From: UBA6902 sp964393845
Lineage (GTDB): Bacteria > Nitrospirota > Thermodesulfovibrionia > UBA6902
NCBI GenBank assembly: GCA_964393845.1
Contig: CAYMUX010000028.1
Location: forward strand, 1 to 29,565
Direction: 5' to 3'
DNA length: 29,565 nt
Each line of letters opens with the position of its first letter. Position 1 is the stretch's first letter. Below, one piece after another: positions 1 through 7,883 of the stretch. The position numbers were made by a program, and so were the translations under genes. The notes under the pieces were generated by a model. That model searched no databases and had not been told where the DNA came from. It saw nothing but the letters and a program-made list of their open reading frames with translations.

Positions 1-118
1 ACTGAGCAAACAAAACCGCTAAGTTCAGACCATTAATTTTGGAAATTAGTATAGCAGGAAAAAAACTGCTATTGTTAAAAATATTCTAATTTAACTATTA
101 ATATCTTTTTGCAGTAAA

Positions 119-204
119 TGGCGGAGGAGGTAGGATTCGAACCCACGGAGCTTTCACTCTACGGTTTTCAAGACCGTCGCCATCGGCCACTCGGCCACTC
201 CTCC
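119..204 (-). tRNA. tRNA-Ser (anticodon UGA)
   Basis: Read on the minus strand, the 86-nt sequence folds as a class II tRNA. The 7-bp acceptor stem is GGAGGAG/CTCCTCC, followed by G73 and an encoded CCA. The anticodon stem ACGGT/ACCGT holds the loop CTTGAAA with anticodon TGA. There is a long variable arm (GAG/CTC stem) and a T-arm with TTCGAAT. The long variable arm and UGA anticodon make it serine-specific. It lies 36 bp downstream of the serS stop on the same strand, so the synthetase gene and a tRNA it charges are probably in one transcript. A TATATT -10-like hexamer 10 nt upstream has no -35 partner, so an independent promoter is not supported. Confidence 0.97.
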
Positions 205-221
205 AATGAAATTAAATATAA

Positions 222-240
222 GGGCGGGGTCACCCCGCCC
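222..240. repeat. Dispersed palindrome copy A (3' of serS)
   Basis: Two 9-bp arms (GGGCGGGGT) surround a 1-nt centre. On the minus strand the element reads GTAGGGGCGGGG... and its TAG is the serS stop codon (241-243). It lies between serS and the tRNA-Ser gene. It belongs to the TGTAGGGGC family also seen at 3511, 4101, 7884, 26650 and 29210. Confidence 0.85.
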
Positions 241-1515
241 CTACCGTGTTATCTTATCTATACCCATAAAATGTCTCAGGGCGTCCGGTATTATAACAGA
301 ACCGTCTTCCTGTTGGAAATTCTCCAGTATTGCGGCAAGTGTTCTGCCAATCGCAAGGCCGGAACCGTTTAATGTATGGACAAATTCCGTGCCTTTTTTC
401 CCTGTCCTTTTAAAGCGGATACTTGCCCTTCTTGCCTGAAAATCGGTAAAGTTGGAACAGGAAGATATCTCCCTGAATTTCTGCTGCGCCGGGAACCAGA
501 CCTCAAGGTCATAAGTCTTTGCAGCGGAAAACCCCATGTCTCCGGTACAGAGAGCAACTACACGATAATGAAGCCCCAGTCTCTTTAAGACTTCCTCTGC
601 ATTGTTTGTGAGTGATTCAAGTTCATTAAGAGAATCTTCCGGCTTTACAAACTTGACCATTTCGACCTTGTTGAACTGATGCTGCCTGATCAACCCTCTT
701 GTATCTTTGCCGTATGATCCTGCTTCCTTTCTGAAACAGGGGGTATACGCCGTATAATAAATCGGCAGGTCTTCTTCCTGCAGGATTTCATCCCTGTGGA
801 TATTAGTCACAGGCACTTCAGCCGTCGGGATCAAATACAACCCTTTTGAATTCTCCCTGAACAGGTCTTCTTCAAACTTCGGAAGCTGTCCGGTGCCTGT
901 CATGGACTCTTTGTTCACAAGGATAGGCGGCAAGATCTCCGTGTATCCATGCTCCTTTGTATGTAGATTAAGCATAAAGTTCATAAGCGCCCGTTCGAGC
1001 TTCGCGCCCGCGCCCTTATTGATCACAAACCTTGCCCCGGCAATCTTGCTCGCCCTGTCAAAATCGAGTATCCCCAGTCCTTCCCCTATGTCCCAGTGGT
1101 TTTTCGGTTCAAAGGAAAATTCAGGTTTAGTTCCCCATATCCTGACCTCCCTGTTTTCGGTTTCATTTTTCCCGACAGGGACAGATTCATCAGGGATGTT
1201 CGGGATCATAAGCAATTCCTGCAATGCCTTGTCTTCAAGTTCCCTTAAATTGTTTTCCTTTTCCGTGATCTGATCGGATATTGATTTAGCTTCAGAGAGC
1301 AGTCCTGAGGCGTCCTTGCCCTCCTTTTTCAGGTAGCCGATCTCCTGCGACAACTTATTCCGGGACTGCCGAAGGTCTTCGACAACTTTCAGCACGTCCC
1401 TTCTTCCTTCCTCAATTTTAAGGATCTTATCAAGTATCCCTGTGGCTTCCCCTCTTTTCTTCAGGGCCTCTATTACCTTGTCCGTATTTTCTCTTACAAG
1501 TTTAATATCAAGCAT
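241..1515 (-). CDS. serS: Seryl-tRNA synthetase
   Basis: Class II aminoacyl-tRNA synthetase that charges tRNA-Ser in the cytoplasm. The 424-residue product begins MLDIKLVREN, the usual SerS start. A Lys/Glu-rich helical-arm region (about residues 27-100) binds the long variable arm of tRNA-Ser. Class II motif 2 is visible as FRKEAGSYGKDTRGL and motif 3 as GSGLAIGRTLAAILEN. An in-frame GTG four codons upstream (1527) lies within the purine-rich GGGTGGG that probably serves as the ribosome binding site, so the ATG at 1515 is preferred. The gene is 58 bp downstream of rtcA and directly upstream of tRNA-Ser(UGA), all on the minus strand, which suggests one transcription unit. Length and motifs are normal for the family. 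Confidence 0.97.
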   Translation of the reverse strand: MLDIKLVRENTDKVIEALKKRGEATGILDKILKIEEGRRDVLKVVEDLRQSRNKLSQEIGYLKKEGKDASGLLSEAKSISDQITEKENNLRELEDKALQELLMIPNIPDESVPVGKNETENREVRIWGTKPEFSFEPKNHWDIGEGLGILDFDRASKIAGARFVINKGAGAKLERALMNFMLNLHTKEHGYTEILPPILVNKESMTGTGQLPKFEEDLFRENSKGLYLIPTAEVPVTNIHRDEILQEEDLPIYYTAYTPCFRKEAGSYGKDTRGLIRQHQFNKVEMVKFVKPEDSLNELESLTNNAEEVLKRLGLHYRVVALCTGDMGFSAAKTYDLEVWFPAQQKFREISSCSNFTDFQARRASIRFKRTGKKGTEFVHTLNGSGLAIGRTLAAILENFQQEDGSVIIPDALRHFMGIDKITR

Positions 1516-1573
1516 AAATATACCCACCCTTTCTCATTTTCATTATATAAGGTAAGGCAAAATAAATTAAAAA

Positions 1574-2611
1574 TCAATGATAGTTTATAAATAATCCGAC
1601 TCTCCCTTCCGCATTCAATTCCCCCTGAATCTCATACCGGATATTCAGAAATTTTTCGATCACCCGGAGATTTGTAATCAGATGCTGCGTAATCCGGGAA
1701 GTTGTAAACGATGAATCCTCTTTAGCAAAGCTGAGATATAAAACAATCTGGTCGGCAAGATGCGGATCAAGGCAGGCCGAAGAATTATGAAAATCAATAA
1801 ACTGTTCAGCAGCCTCTTTGCCGACTGCCTCGGCAGGTTTGCCTCTCTCACCTAACGATGTAAAACCTGTTAGGGTATGTTCGTATTCGCCCTTTAAAAA
1901 GACAAATGTCCCCTGACCGTATGACGGTACTTCCATTACCTGTATATCCGCTTCCACCGGGCGTATATTCTTTATCATGGACATCTTTTGTCTTTCAGCA
2001 ATGTTTATTGGCAGATTTGAAACGCCTGAATGTCCATACACGGAAAGCAACGCTCCCCTTGAGGTCAAATTCATTCCTCTTATTGTTGTTACAGGATGAA
2101 TCCTGAAGCTTACCTCTCCGCCTCCTTTCGGATAAAATCCGTATCTGATGATAGAGGTCTCTGCTTCAATGCCAATCCTGTTCAGCATGGGCAAAAAGAC
2201 ATCAGAAATGTAATCGTATGTCGGGCTAAAGGGAACATGCGTGCCGCCCGTGATGGTTATATTTGACGGCTTATCTGTAAATATAAGAGGTGGCAGGAGA
2301 GTTTGAAGAACAAGAGAGCAGGAGCCTGCCGTATGAATATCAAAAGTGTAATCGCCCGGCATAATTCGGTCAGGAATAAATGTCAGTTCAGTAGAGCCTT
2401 TCTGATTGCCGAAAACTTGGGCCCCGCTGATTAAGACTGCGGCATTCACACATGTAATATGCTGCGGCATCAGGCCGGGCTTTTTTCTTGCCTTCCTAAT
2501 ATTAAAAAGCTTAAGGGCATATCCTGTTATACAACTGAGGCTCAATGCCGTCCTTAATATTTGACCGCCGCCCTCGCCGAAGCTTCCGTCTATTTCAATT
2601 GTCTTGCTCAT
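1574..2611 (-). CDS. rtcA: RNA 3'-terminal phosphate cyclase
   Basis: RtcA uses ATP to convert an RNA 3'-phosphate into a 2',3'-cyclic phosphate through a covalent histidine-AMP intermediate. It takes part in RNA end repair or maturation in the cytoplasm. The 345-aa product has the diagnostic start DGSFGEGGGQILRTAL, the central segment GDYTFDIHTAGSCSLVLQTL, and the C-terminal DPHLADQ and QHLITNL blocks. By comparison with E. coli RtcA, the His of QHLITNL (about residue 310) is the adenylylated nucleophile. The length matches E. coli RtcA (338 aa). No RtcB ligase or RtcR regulator is adjacent, unlike the classic rtcBA operon. Instead serS and tRNA-Ser follow on the same strand. No clear ribosome binding site precedes the ATG; a TATAAT on the minus strand at 2637-2632 would give a leader of only about 14 nt. 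Confidence 0.93.
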   Translation of the reverse strand: MSKTIEIDGSFGEGGGQILRTALSLSCITGYALKLFNIRKARKKPGLMPQHITCVNAAVLISGAQVFGNQKGSTELTFIPDRIMPGDYTFDIHTAGSCSLVLQTLLPPLIFTDKPSNITITGGTHVPFSPTYDYISDVFLPMLNRIGIEAETSIIRYGFYPKGGGEVSFRIHPVTTIRGMNLTSRGALLSVYGHSGVSNLPINIAERQKMSMIKNIRPVEADIQVMEVPSYGQGTFVFLKGEYEHTLTGFTSLGERGKPAEAVGKEAAEQFIDFHNSSACLDPHLADQIVLYLSFAKEDSSFTTSRITQHLITNLRVIEKFLNIRYEIQGELNAEGRVGLFINYH

Positions 2612-2631
2612 ATAGGTAAGTATATCTTGAA

Positions 2632-2637
2632 ATTATA
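2632..2637 (-). promoter_or_regulatory. Putative -10 element of rtcA promoter
   Basis: A perfect TATAAT on the minus strand lies about 20 nt upstream of the rtcA ATG. No convincing -35 is found at 17 bp. It is back-to-back with the peptidase promoter at 2655-2663. Confidence 0.45.
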
Positions 2638-2654
2638 ATGCCTGTAACCTTTTT

Positions 2655-2663
2655 TGCTATAAT
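2655..2663 (+). promoter_or_regulatory. Extended -10 promoter for the M23 peptidase gene
   Basis: TGCTATAAT is an extended -10 box (TGn plus perfect TATAAT). Transcription would start near 2670, only 1-3 nt before the TTG start at 2672, giving an effectively leaderless mRNA. The position where a -35 would lie (2635-2640) overlaps the opposing rtcA -10. Confidence 0.5.
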
Positions 2664-2671
2664 AAAACATC

Positions 2672-3508
2672 TTGATTAGATCAATTATCAACAGACTTGT
2701 TGTCCCACTCGTTTTTGCCTTGCTCATGCCTCACGGTGTTTACGCTTTTAAAGTCATGGTGACGCCAAAAGAAGTTATCCCGGGTGATGTCTTTCTTTTA
2801 AAGGTAGAGGCTGGGTCAGCCGAGGCTGAGTTTCTCGGCAGTAAAATAAATCTTTACCCGGTTGAAGAAAATCATCTCCTGGCCATGGTCCCTGTTGATA
2901 TTGATACCGCACCCGCTAAATATAATATCAATATCACGTCCGGGAAAGACCGGCATAAGGCTGAAATTGTCGTCAGGCGACATAAATTCAAGACAATAAA
3001 ACTGACTCTCCCCGAAGAGAAAGTTACCCTGAGCCCGGAAGACCAGGATCGCGCAACAAGAGAAGCTGAGATGCTAAATAAAATCTGGCCTGAAAACACT
3101 GCGCCGGTGTGGAACGGCCGGTTTACATCACCTACAAATAGCGTAGTCTCCACCGCCTTCGGCGTCAAACGCATCATGAATGAAAAAAAGACAAGCGTTC
3201 ATAAAGGGACGGATTTTCGCGGAGAAACAGGCGCACCTGTAAAAGCCATAAACTCGGGAACCGTCATATTGACTGAAGACCTGTTTTTCGGAGGCAACAC
3301 ATTAATTGTTGATCACGGGATGGGGCTCTATTCTGTTTACATGCACCTTTCGAAGTTCAGTGCGTCAAAGGGCGAGAAAGTATTAAAATCCCAGGTCATA
3401 GGTTCTGTAGGAAGTACCGGAAGGGCCTCCGGACCTCATCTCCATATGAGCGTCAGGCTGAACGGTTTCAGCATTAATGCGGAATCGCTGTTTAAACTGG
3501 AATTATAA
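2672..3508 (+). CDS. M23 family metallopeptidase (LytM/peptidoglycan endopeptidase-like)
   Basis: Probable exported zinc peptidase acting on peptidoglycan cross-links, 278 aa. The N-terminus has a basic start then a hydrophobic stretch (LVVPLVFALLMPHGVYA), consistent with a signal peptide cleaved near residue 26. Residues ~30-100 look like a beta-rich domain. The C-terminal LytM domain shows HKGTDFRG (HxxxD zinc ligands, near residue 180), YMHLS, and HLHMSVRLNG (HxH, near residue 256). All the residues expected for an active M23 enzyme are present. A stop codon at 2663 rules out an upstream start, so TTG at 2672 is the best candidate; it has no Shine-Dalgarno and follows a -10 box by 8 nt. 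It heads a plus-strand group with the membrane protein and Ste24-like gene. The substrate is inferred from the family. Confidence 0.88.
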   Translation: MIRSIINRLVVPLVFALLMPHGVYAFKVMVTPKEVIPGDVFLLKVEAGSAEAEFLGSKINLYPVEENHLLAMVPVDIDTAPAKYNINITSGKDRHKAEIVVRRHKFKTIKLTLPEEKVTLSPEDQDRATREAEMLNKIWPENTAPVWNGRFTSPTNSVVSTAFGVKRIMNEKKTSVHKGTDFRGETGAPVKAINSGTVILTEDLFFGGNTLIVDHGMGLYSVYMHLSKFSASKGEKVLKSQVIGSVGSTGRASGPHLHMSVRLNGFSINAESLFKLEL

Positions 3509-3510
3509 AA

Positions 3511-3540
3511 TGTAGGGGCGGGTTTCAAACCCGCCCTTGC
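3511..3540. repeat. Dispersed palindrome copy B (3' of M23 peptidase)
   Basis: Starts TGTAGGGGCGGGTTT and folds on itself with 10 perfect pairs around C3526 (3516-3536), plus weaker outer pairs. It begins within 3 nt of the peptidase stop codon and ends 8 nt before the next gene's ATG. Confidence 0.85.
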
Positions 3541-3548
3541 GGTTTGCC

Positions 3549-4142
3549 ATGAACAATAAAAATCTGATTCCCAAACTCCTCTGGCTTGTCATCTTCGGCA
3601 TGGCCATGGCTTATGTTGAGTCGGCTGTTGTCGTTTATCTCAGGACAATATACCATCCGGAAGGTTTTACCTTCCCCTTGAAAATGATAACCGACTCTAA
3701 GATCATAGTTGAAGTCTTCAGAGAAGTTGCCACTATCATCATGCTTTTGACTGTCGCGCATCTTGCCGGAAAAAATATCCAGGAACGTTTTGCCTGTTTA
3801 ATGCTGACCTTCGGGGTATGGGACATATTTTATTATGTCTGGCTCAAGGTCCTGCTTGATTGGCCTGCTTCTGTATTTGATTGGGACGTCCTCTTTTTAA
3901 TCCCTCTGCCGTGGATAGGCCCTGTCATCGCCCCGGTTTCGTTCATTCTTGCATTAGCTGGAGTGATAATAGTACTCTACACTTTCATGTATGATATTGC
4001 TGCGACACTGCACGGGCAAATGCCGAAACCTTATCAGTATGATTTATTGATTGCCGGAGATATACTGTTTGTGGTGGCGTTCCTTATTTCGTATATTAAA
4101 TGTAGGGGCAAGGCGCGCCTTGCCCCTACATCGGATTTATAA
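3549..4142 (+). CDS. Polytopic membrane protein of unknown function
   Basis: I do not recognise the family. The 197-aa product has about five or six hydrophobic helices: LLWLVIFGMAMAYVESAVVV, the EVATIIMLLTVAHLAG segment, ACLMLTFGVWDIFYYVWLKV, a Pro-rich pair around LPWIGPVIAPVSFILALAG, and LIAGDILFVVAFLISYI. Charged or polar residues inside helices (AYVESAVVVYL, GVWDIFYY) hint at a functional membrane site. The ATG at 3549 is chosen over a TTG at 3537 because the TTG lies in palindrome B; neither has a good ribosome binding site. The last 13 codons (CRGKARLAPTSDL) come from palindrome C at 4101-4130, so the ancestral protein probably ended near ...SYIK. The next gene starts 6 bp later, suggesting cotranscription with the Ste24-like protease. 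Confidence 0.72.
   Translation: MNNKNLIPKLLWLVIFGMAMAYVESAVVVYLRTIYHPEGFTFPLKMITDSKIIVEVFREVATIIMLLTVAHLAGKNIQERFACLMLTFGVWDIFYYVWLKVLLDWPASVFDWDVLFLIPLPWIGPVIAPVSFILALAGVIIVLYTFMYDIAATLHGQMPKPYQYDLLIAGDILFVVAFLISYIKCRGKARLAPTSDL
4101..4130. repeat. Dispersed palindrome copy C (perfect 30-bp palindrome)
   Basis: Perfect 15+15 bp palindrome with left arm TGTAGGGGCAAGGCG. It lies inside the 3' end of the membrane-protein gene and is translated as part of its C-terminus. The core (AAGGCG) differs from copies A, B and D while keeping self-complementarity. Confidence 0.9.
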
Positions 4143-4148
4143 ACCTTT

Positions 4149-5393
4149 ATGTATGGATATCTCATCACTATCATCGCCGCTTACCTTCTGATTACCGCCT
4201 TCGGTTACTGGCTCGACTTCCTGAACCTCTCGCATTTAAAAAAACATGGCTCTATAATCCCCCCGGAATTTGAAGGGTACATAGACCAGGCGCTGTTAAG
4301 TAAGACAATGGACTATACTGTTGAGCATACAAAGTTCGGTTTTGTCTCTTCTGTCTTTAACAATATAGTCTTTCTGCTTTTTATATTAGCGCTGCTGAAC
4401 ATATATAATTCCTGGATCATATCGCTTAATTATTCATTCATCCTGTCCGGCATCGTATTTTTCCTTCTGCTGACATATGGCGAAACGATCATCTCCATGC
4501 CATTCAGCCTGTACAGCACATTTAAAATCGAGAACAAATACGGCTTCAACACTATGACATTTAAATTATGGGTGACAGACACCATCAAATCACTTGTCAT
4601 CTCCACTATCTTAACGGGAGTGCTTATCGCAGCAGGCTTGTTCATCATTAAGAAAAGCCCGGATTTATGGTGGCTCTGGGTATGGTGTTTCTTCCTCGCA
4701 TTCGGGATCTTCATGATGTACATTTCCCCGTATGTAATCGAACCCCTGTTTCACAAATTCACCCCTGTCGGAGATGAGAAACTCGAAGAAGGCATCCGTG
4801 CCCTGATGGAAAAGGTCGGCATCAAGGTAAGCAGGGTATTCAAGATAGATGCGTCTAAACGGACAAAACACACAAACGCGTATTTCACAGGCATTGGAAA
4901 GGTAAAAAGGATCGTCCTCTATGACACCCTCATCGAGAAAATGGATTATGACGAAATCATGTCTGTCCTTGCCCATGAAGCCGGGCACTGGAAGAAGAAG
5001 CACATTTTAAAGTCAATTATCGTGACAGAAACCATTGCGTTGATCTCAATCTATGTCGCGTATCATGTGATCCAGAGCGACATTCTCATAAACCTGTTCA
5101 ACATTAAAGAGAGCTCTTTCTTTGCAAAGCTTATTATCCTCGGTTTTATAGGCTCGATTGTGTCTTTCCCGTTTGGGCCCGTGTTCCACCATTTCTCCAG
5201 AAAGCATGAGAATGAAGCTGATAAATATTCCTTTGACCTAACCAGGAATCCGGACAGCATGATAAGCGCCCTTGTGAAACTCTCAAAAGACAACCTCTCC
5301 AACCTGCATCCCCACCCGCTTTATGCCCTGTTTCATTATTCTCATCCGCCGGTGCTGGAGAGGATAAGAAAGATACGGAAATTAAGAAAATAG
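4149..5393 (+). CDS. M48 family metallopeptidase, Ste24/CAAX-protease-like
   Basis: Integral membrane zinc protease of 414 aa, the usual length for the Ste24 type. Hydrophobic helices fill residues ~1-230 (Peptidase_M48 N-terminal domain). The catalytic motif HEAGHW (HExxH) sits near residue 275 in VLAHEAGHWKKKH. Further helices follow, and the third zinc-ligand motif ENEADKYSFDL is near residue 354. Bacteria lack CAAX prenylation, so the true role is likely membrane protein quality control or peptide cleavage; that is inference. The start ATG (MYGYLITIIAAYLL) directly begins a membrane segment. No Shine-Dalgarno is visible, and translation may be coupled to the upstream membrane protein, which ends 6 bp earlier. 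Confidence 0.92.
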   Translation: MYGYLITIIAAYLLITAFGYWLDFLNLSHLKKHGSIIPPEFEGYIDQALLSKTMDYTVEHTKFGFVSSVFNNIVFLLFILALLNIYNSWIISLNYSFILSGIVFFLLLTYGETIISMPFSLYSTFKIENKYGFNTMTFKLWVTDTIKSLVISTILTGVLIAAGLFIIKKSPDLWWLWVWCFFLAFGIFMMYISPYVIEPLFHKFTPVGDEKLEEGIRALMEKVGIKVSRVFKIDASKRTKHTNAYFTGIGKVKRIVLYDTLIEKMDYDEIMSVLAHEAGHWKKKHILKSIIVTETIALISIYVAYHVIQSDILINLFNIKESSFFAKLIILGFIGSIVSFPFGPVFHHFSRKHENEADKYSFDLTRNPDSMISALVKLSKDNLSNLHPHPLYALFHYSHPPVLERIRKIRKLRK

Positions 5394-5423
5394 GCTCGTT
5401 TCCTTTTGACAACTCTCCGACAA

Positions 5424-5452
5424 TTGTTGTTAAATAAATACCTTGATATAAT
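5424..5452 (+). promoter_or_regulatory. Putative sigma-70 promoter of hemL
   Basis: TTGTTG, 17-bp spacer, perfect TATAAT. Transcription would start near 5459, leaving a short leader that contains the GAGGAG ribosome binding site. A TTGACA at 5406 is too far from this -10 to be used with it. Confidence 0.5.
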
Positions 5453-5473
5453 CTGTAATTAGAGGAGTCGACC

Positions 5474-6766
5474 ATGGCACTTAACCAGAAAAAATCAAAC
5501 GAACTTTTCAAAAAGGCAAAACGCATCATCCCCGGCGGGGTGAACAGTCCGGTAAGGGCGTTCAAGGCAGTCGGCGGGAGCCCTCTGTTTATACAATCCG
5601 CAAAGGGATCGAAGATCTATGATGTTGACGGAAATGAGTATATAGATTACGTCCTGTCGTGGGGACCGATGATACTCGGACACTCCCATCCTATTGTGAT
5701 CAAAGCCCTGCAAAAGGCTGCTGAAAGAGGCACAAGCTTCGGCGCGCCTACGCCTCTTGAGGTGGAGCTTGCTGAAATGGTCCGGAAGGCATATCCCTCT
5801 ATGGAAATCTTAAGGATGGTCAACTCCGGCACAGAGGCAACGATGAGCGCCATCAGAGCTGCGCGTGGTTTTACCGGGAGGGACAAGATAGTAAAATTTG
5901 AAGGCTGTTATCACGGGCATGCTGACGGGCTGCTTGTAAAGGCAGGCTCCGGGGCCGCAACATTCGGAGTGCCCACCAGTCCGGGCGTTCCGAAGGATTA
6001 TGCCAGAAATACATTAACCCTTCCCTACAATGACCTGCAGGCCTTTAAAAAGCTCTGTGAAAAAACAGGAAAGAGCATTGCATGTGTAATCATTGAGCCG
6101 GTGGTTGGTAACAGCGGCTGCATCCTTCCACGTCCAGGCTATCTTGAAGGCTTGAGAAAGATAACTCAGAAATACGGGATCGTTTTAATATTTGATGAAG
6201 TAATGACCGGTTTCAGGGTTTCATACGGCGGGGCGCAGAAGGCGTTTAAGATCAAACCAGACATGACCTGTCTCGGAAAAGTGATCGGCGGCGGTCTGCC
6301 TGTCGGCGCATACGGCGGCAGAGAAGAGATAATGAGAATGATCGCCCCTGACGGCCCTGTGTATCAGGCAGGTACGCTTTCAGGGAATCCGCTTGCCATG
6401 ACTGCCGGGATTGAGACTTTAAAAATACTATCAAAGCCTGAGACGTACAAACAGTTGATGGCTAAATCAAAGGCCCTTGAAGAGGCGCTGATAGATGCGG
6501 CAAAACGTGCAGGCATAAAGACTAAGTTTTACAGGGCAGGAACAATGTTCTGCACTTATTTTACAGACAAAGAGGTCTATAACTTCTCTGATGCTGCAAA
6601 GACTGATACGGCAATGTTTGCAAAGTTTTTCAGAAAGATGCTTGAAAAGGGCGTTAATCTGGCCCCGTCTGCATTTGAGGCTGGCTTTATGTCACTTGCA
6701 CATTCTCAATCAGATATAAACAAGACCGCGCGGGCGGCGTACGAAAGTTATAAGGAAATAAAATAA
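5474..6766 (+). CDS. hemL: Glutamate-1-semialdehyde 2,1-aminomutase
   Basis: PLP enzyme converting glutamate-1-semialdehyde to 5-aminolevulinate, the C5 route into haem and other tetrapyrroles, in the cytoplasm. The 430-aa length is typical. Visible hallmarks are the N-terminal PGGVNSPVRAF, the active-site loop VNSGTEATMSAIRAARG, the motif YHGHADGLLVKAGSG, the EPVVGNSG segment, the FDEVMTGFR block (PLP-contacting Asp), and the PLP-binding lysine in CLGKVIGGGLPVGAYGG (about residue 268). A GAGGAG ribosome binding site lies 7 nt before the ATG. The stop codon abuts the ATG of the next gene with no gap, so the two are almost certainly cotranscribed. Haem supply fits the multihaem cytochrome elsewhere in the window. 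Confidence 0.98.
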   Translation: MALNQKKSNELFKKAKRIIPGGVNSPVRAFKAVGGSPLFIQSAKGSKIYDVDGNEYIDYVLSWGPMILGHSHPIVIKALQKAAERGTSFGAPTPLEVELAEMVRKAYPSMEILRMVNSGTEATMSAIRAARGFTGRDKIVKFEGCYHGHADGLLVKAGSGAATFGVPTSPGVPKDYARNTLTLPYNDLQAFKKLCEKTGKSIACVIIEPVVGNSGCILPRPGYLEGLRKITQKYGIVLIFDEVMTGFRVSYGGAQKAFKIKPDMTCLGKVIGGGLPVGAYGGREEIMRMIAPDGPVYQAGTLSGNPLAMTAGIETLKILSKPETYKQLMAKSKALEEALIDAAKRAGIKTKFYRAGTMFCTYFTDKEVYNFSDAAKTDTAMFAKFFRKMLEKGVNLAPSAFEAGFMSLAHSQSDINKTARAAYESYKEIK

Positions 6767-7879
6767 ATGAAACTAATAATCACCGGCTTCTCCAACTCAG
6801 GCAAAACTACAGTCTTCAATGCCCTCACCGGTCTTGCCCTGGAGACGACTACATACCCTATTTCCATATCCGCTGAAGTGGAGCCGCATCTGGGCATCGT
6901 AAAAATACCTGACTTGCGGATTGATAAACTGTCATCGATCTATGAACCGAAAAAAATGACTTATGCGACTGTCGAGTATATAGATTTCCTTGGAATCACT
7001 TCCGGCGGGGACGTCTCGCAAAATTCAAAGGTCTTTAATCTGATCAAGGACGCTGACGCGATTGTTCACGTTGTCAGGGCATTCGAGGACGAATCCATCG
7101 TGCATCCTTCAGGAAGTGTGAAGCCGCTGAGAGATGTATCCTCATTTGAAGATGAGATGATCCTGGGAGATCTTGAGCTCGTTGAAAAAAGACTTGCGAA
7201 GATAGAAGAGCAGGCAAAAAAGGGCAAGAAACAGGATGAACCGGGAAGGCAGCTTTTAATTAAATGCAAGAAGGCCCTTGAAGAGGAGACATCCCTAAAG
7301 GACATTGATTTCAATGATGAGGAAAAGAGGCTCATGCTCCCTTATCAGTTCCTCTCAACTATGCCTGAGATAATTGTGCTCAACATTCACGAACATGATA
7401 TAAATTCGGATAAAGTCAAAACCCTTCGAGTCGAAGTTGAAGCATATTTTAAGGGCAAAGGCCACGGCGCTGTGCCCCAGGTCCTGGCCTTTTGCGGGAA
7501 AATCGAGATGGAAATAGCGCAGCTTCCGCAGGATGAAGCCAAGGCATTTCTTGACGACCTCGGCATCGATGAATCCGCAATGCACAAGCTCTGCCATGTT
7601 TCGTATGACGCCCTCGGGCTTATTTCCTTCTTCACAGTTGGACAGGATGAGGTCAGGGCCTGGACGATCAGAAAAGGGACTCATGCGCAGCAGGCTGCCG
7701 GAAAGATACATTCGGATATCGAAAGAGGATTTATTCGTGCAGAAACCGTAAGCTTCAATGATTTCATCTCATCTGACGGAAGCATGACTACAGTAAAAGA
7801 AAAGGGCCTGGCAAGGCTCGAAGGCAAGACCTACGAAGTGAGGGACGGGGACATTATTAATTTCAAGTTTAATGTTTAA
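6767..7879 (+). CDS. Divergent YchF/OLA1-type P-loop NTPase (TGS/DUF933 C-terminus)
   Basis: A 370-aa NTPase of the Obg-YchF group. Its C-terminus is unmistakably YchF-like: GLISFFTVGQDEVRAWTIRK, GKIHSDIERGFIRAETVSF and EVRDGDIINFKFNV match the ribosome-associated TGS/DUF933 region. The N-terminal G1 loop GFSNSGKTT differs from canonical YchF GLPNVGKST. The switch region reads YIDFLGITSGG rather than DIAGLVKGAS, and the G4 position reads NIHE, compatible with the NxxE of ATP-preferring YchF proteins. A Lys/Glu-rich helical insert spans ~residues 125-185. It is probably a paralogue or distant orthologue; YchF proteins bind ribosomes and affect stress responses. It abuts hemL with stop and start adjacent. 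Nucleotide preference is not provable from sequence alone. Confidence 0.85.
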   Translation: MKLIITGFSNSGKTTVFNALTGLALETTTYPISISAEVEPHLGIVKIPDLRIDKLSSIYEPKKMTYATVEYIDFLGITSGGDVSQNSKVFNLIKDADAIVHVVRAFEDESIVHPSGSVKPLRDVSSFEDEMILGDLELVEKRLAKIEEQAKKGKKQDEPGRQLLIKCKKALEEETSLKDIDFNDEEKRLMLPYQFLSTMPEIIVLNIHEHDINSDKVKTLRVEVEAYFKGKGHGAVPQVLAFCGKIEMEIAQLPQDEAKAFLDDLGIDESAMHKLCHVSYDALGLISFFTVGQDEVRAWTIRKGTHAQQAAGKIHSDIERGFIRAETVSFNDFISSDGSMTTVKEKGLARLEGKTYEVRDGDIINFKFNV

Positions 7880-7883
7880 ACAA

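Noticed and set aside
51..72. Hairpin ATAGCAG/CTGCTAT past tRNA-Ser as a terminator
   Set aside because: The T-run lies in the loop, not after the stem, and the stem is AT-rich; termination is not supported.
5146..5565. Minus-strand frame across the Ste24/hemL boundary
   Set aside because: It is antisense to conserved coding on both sides with no family resemblance.
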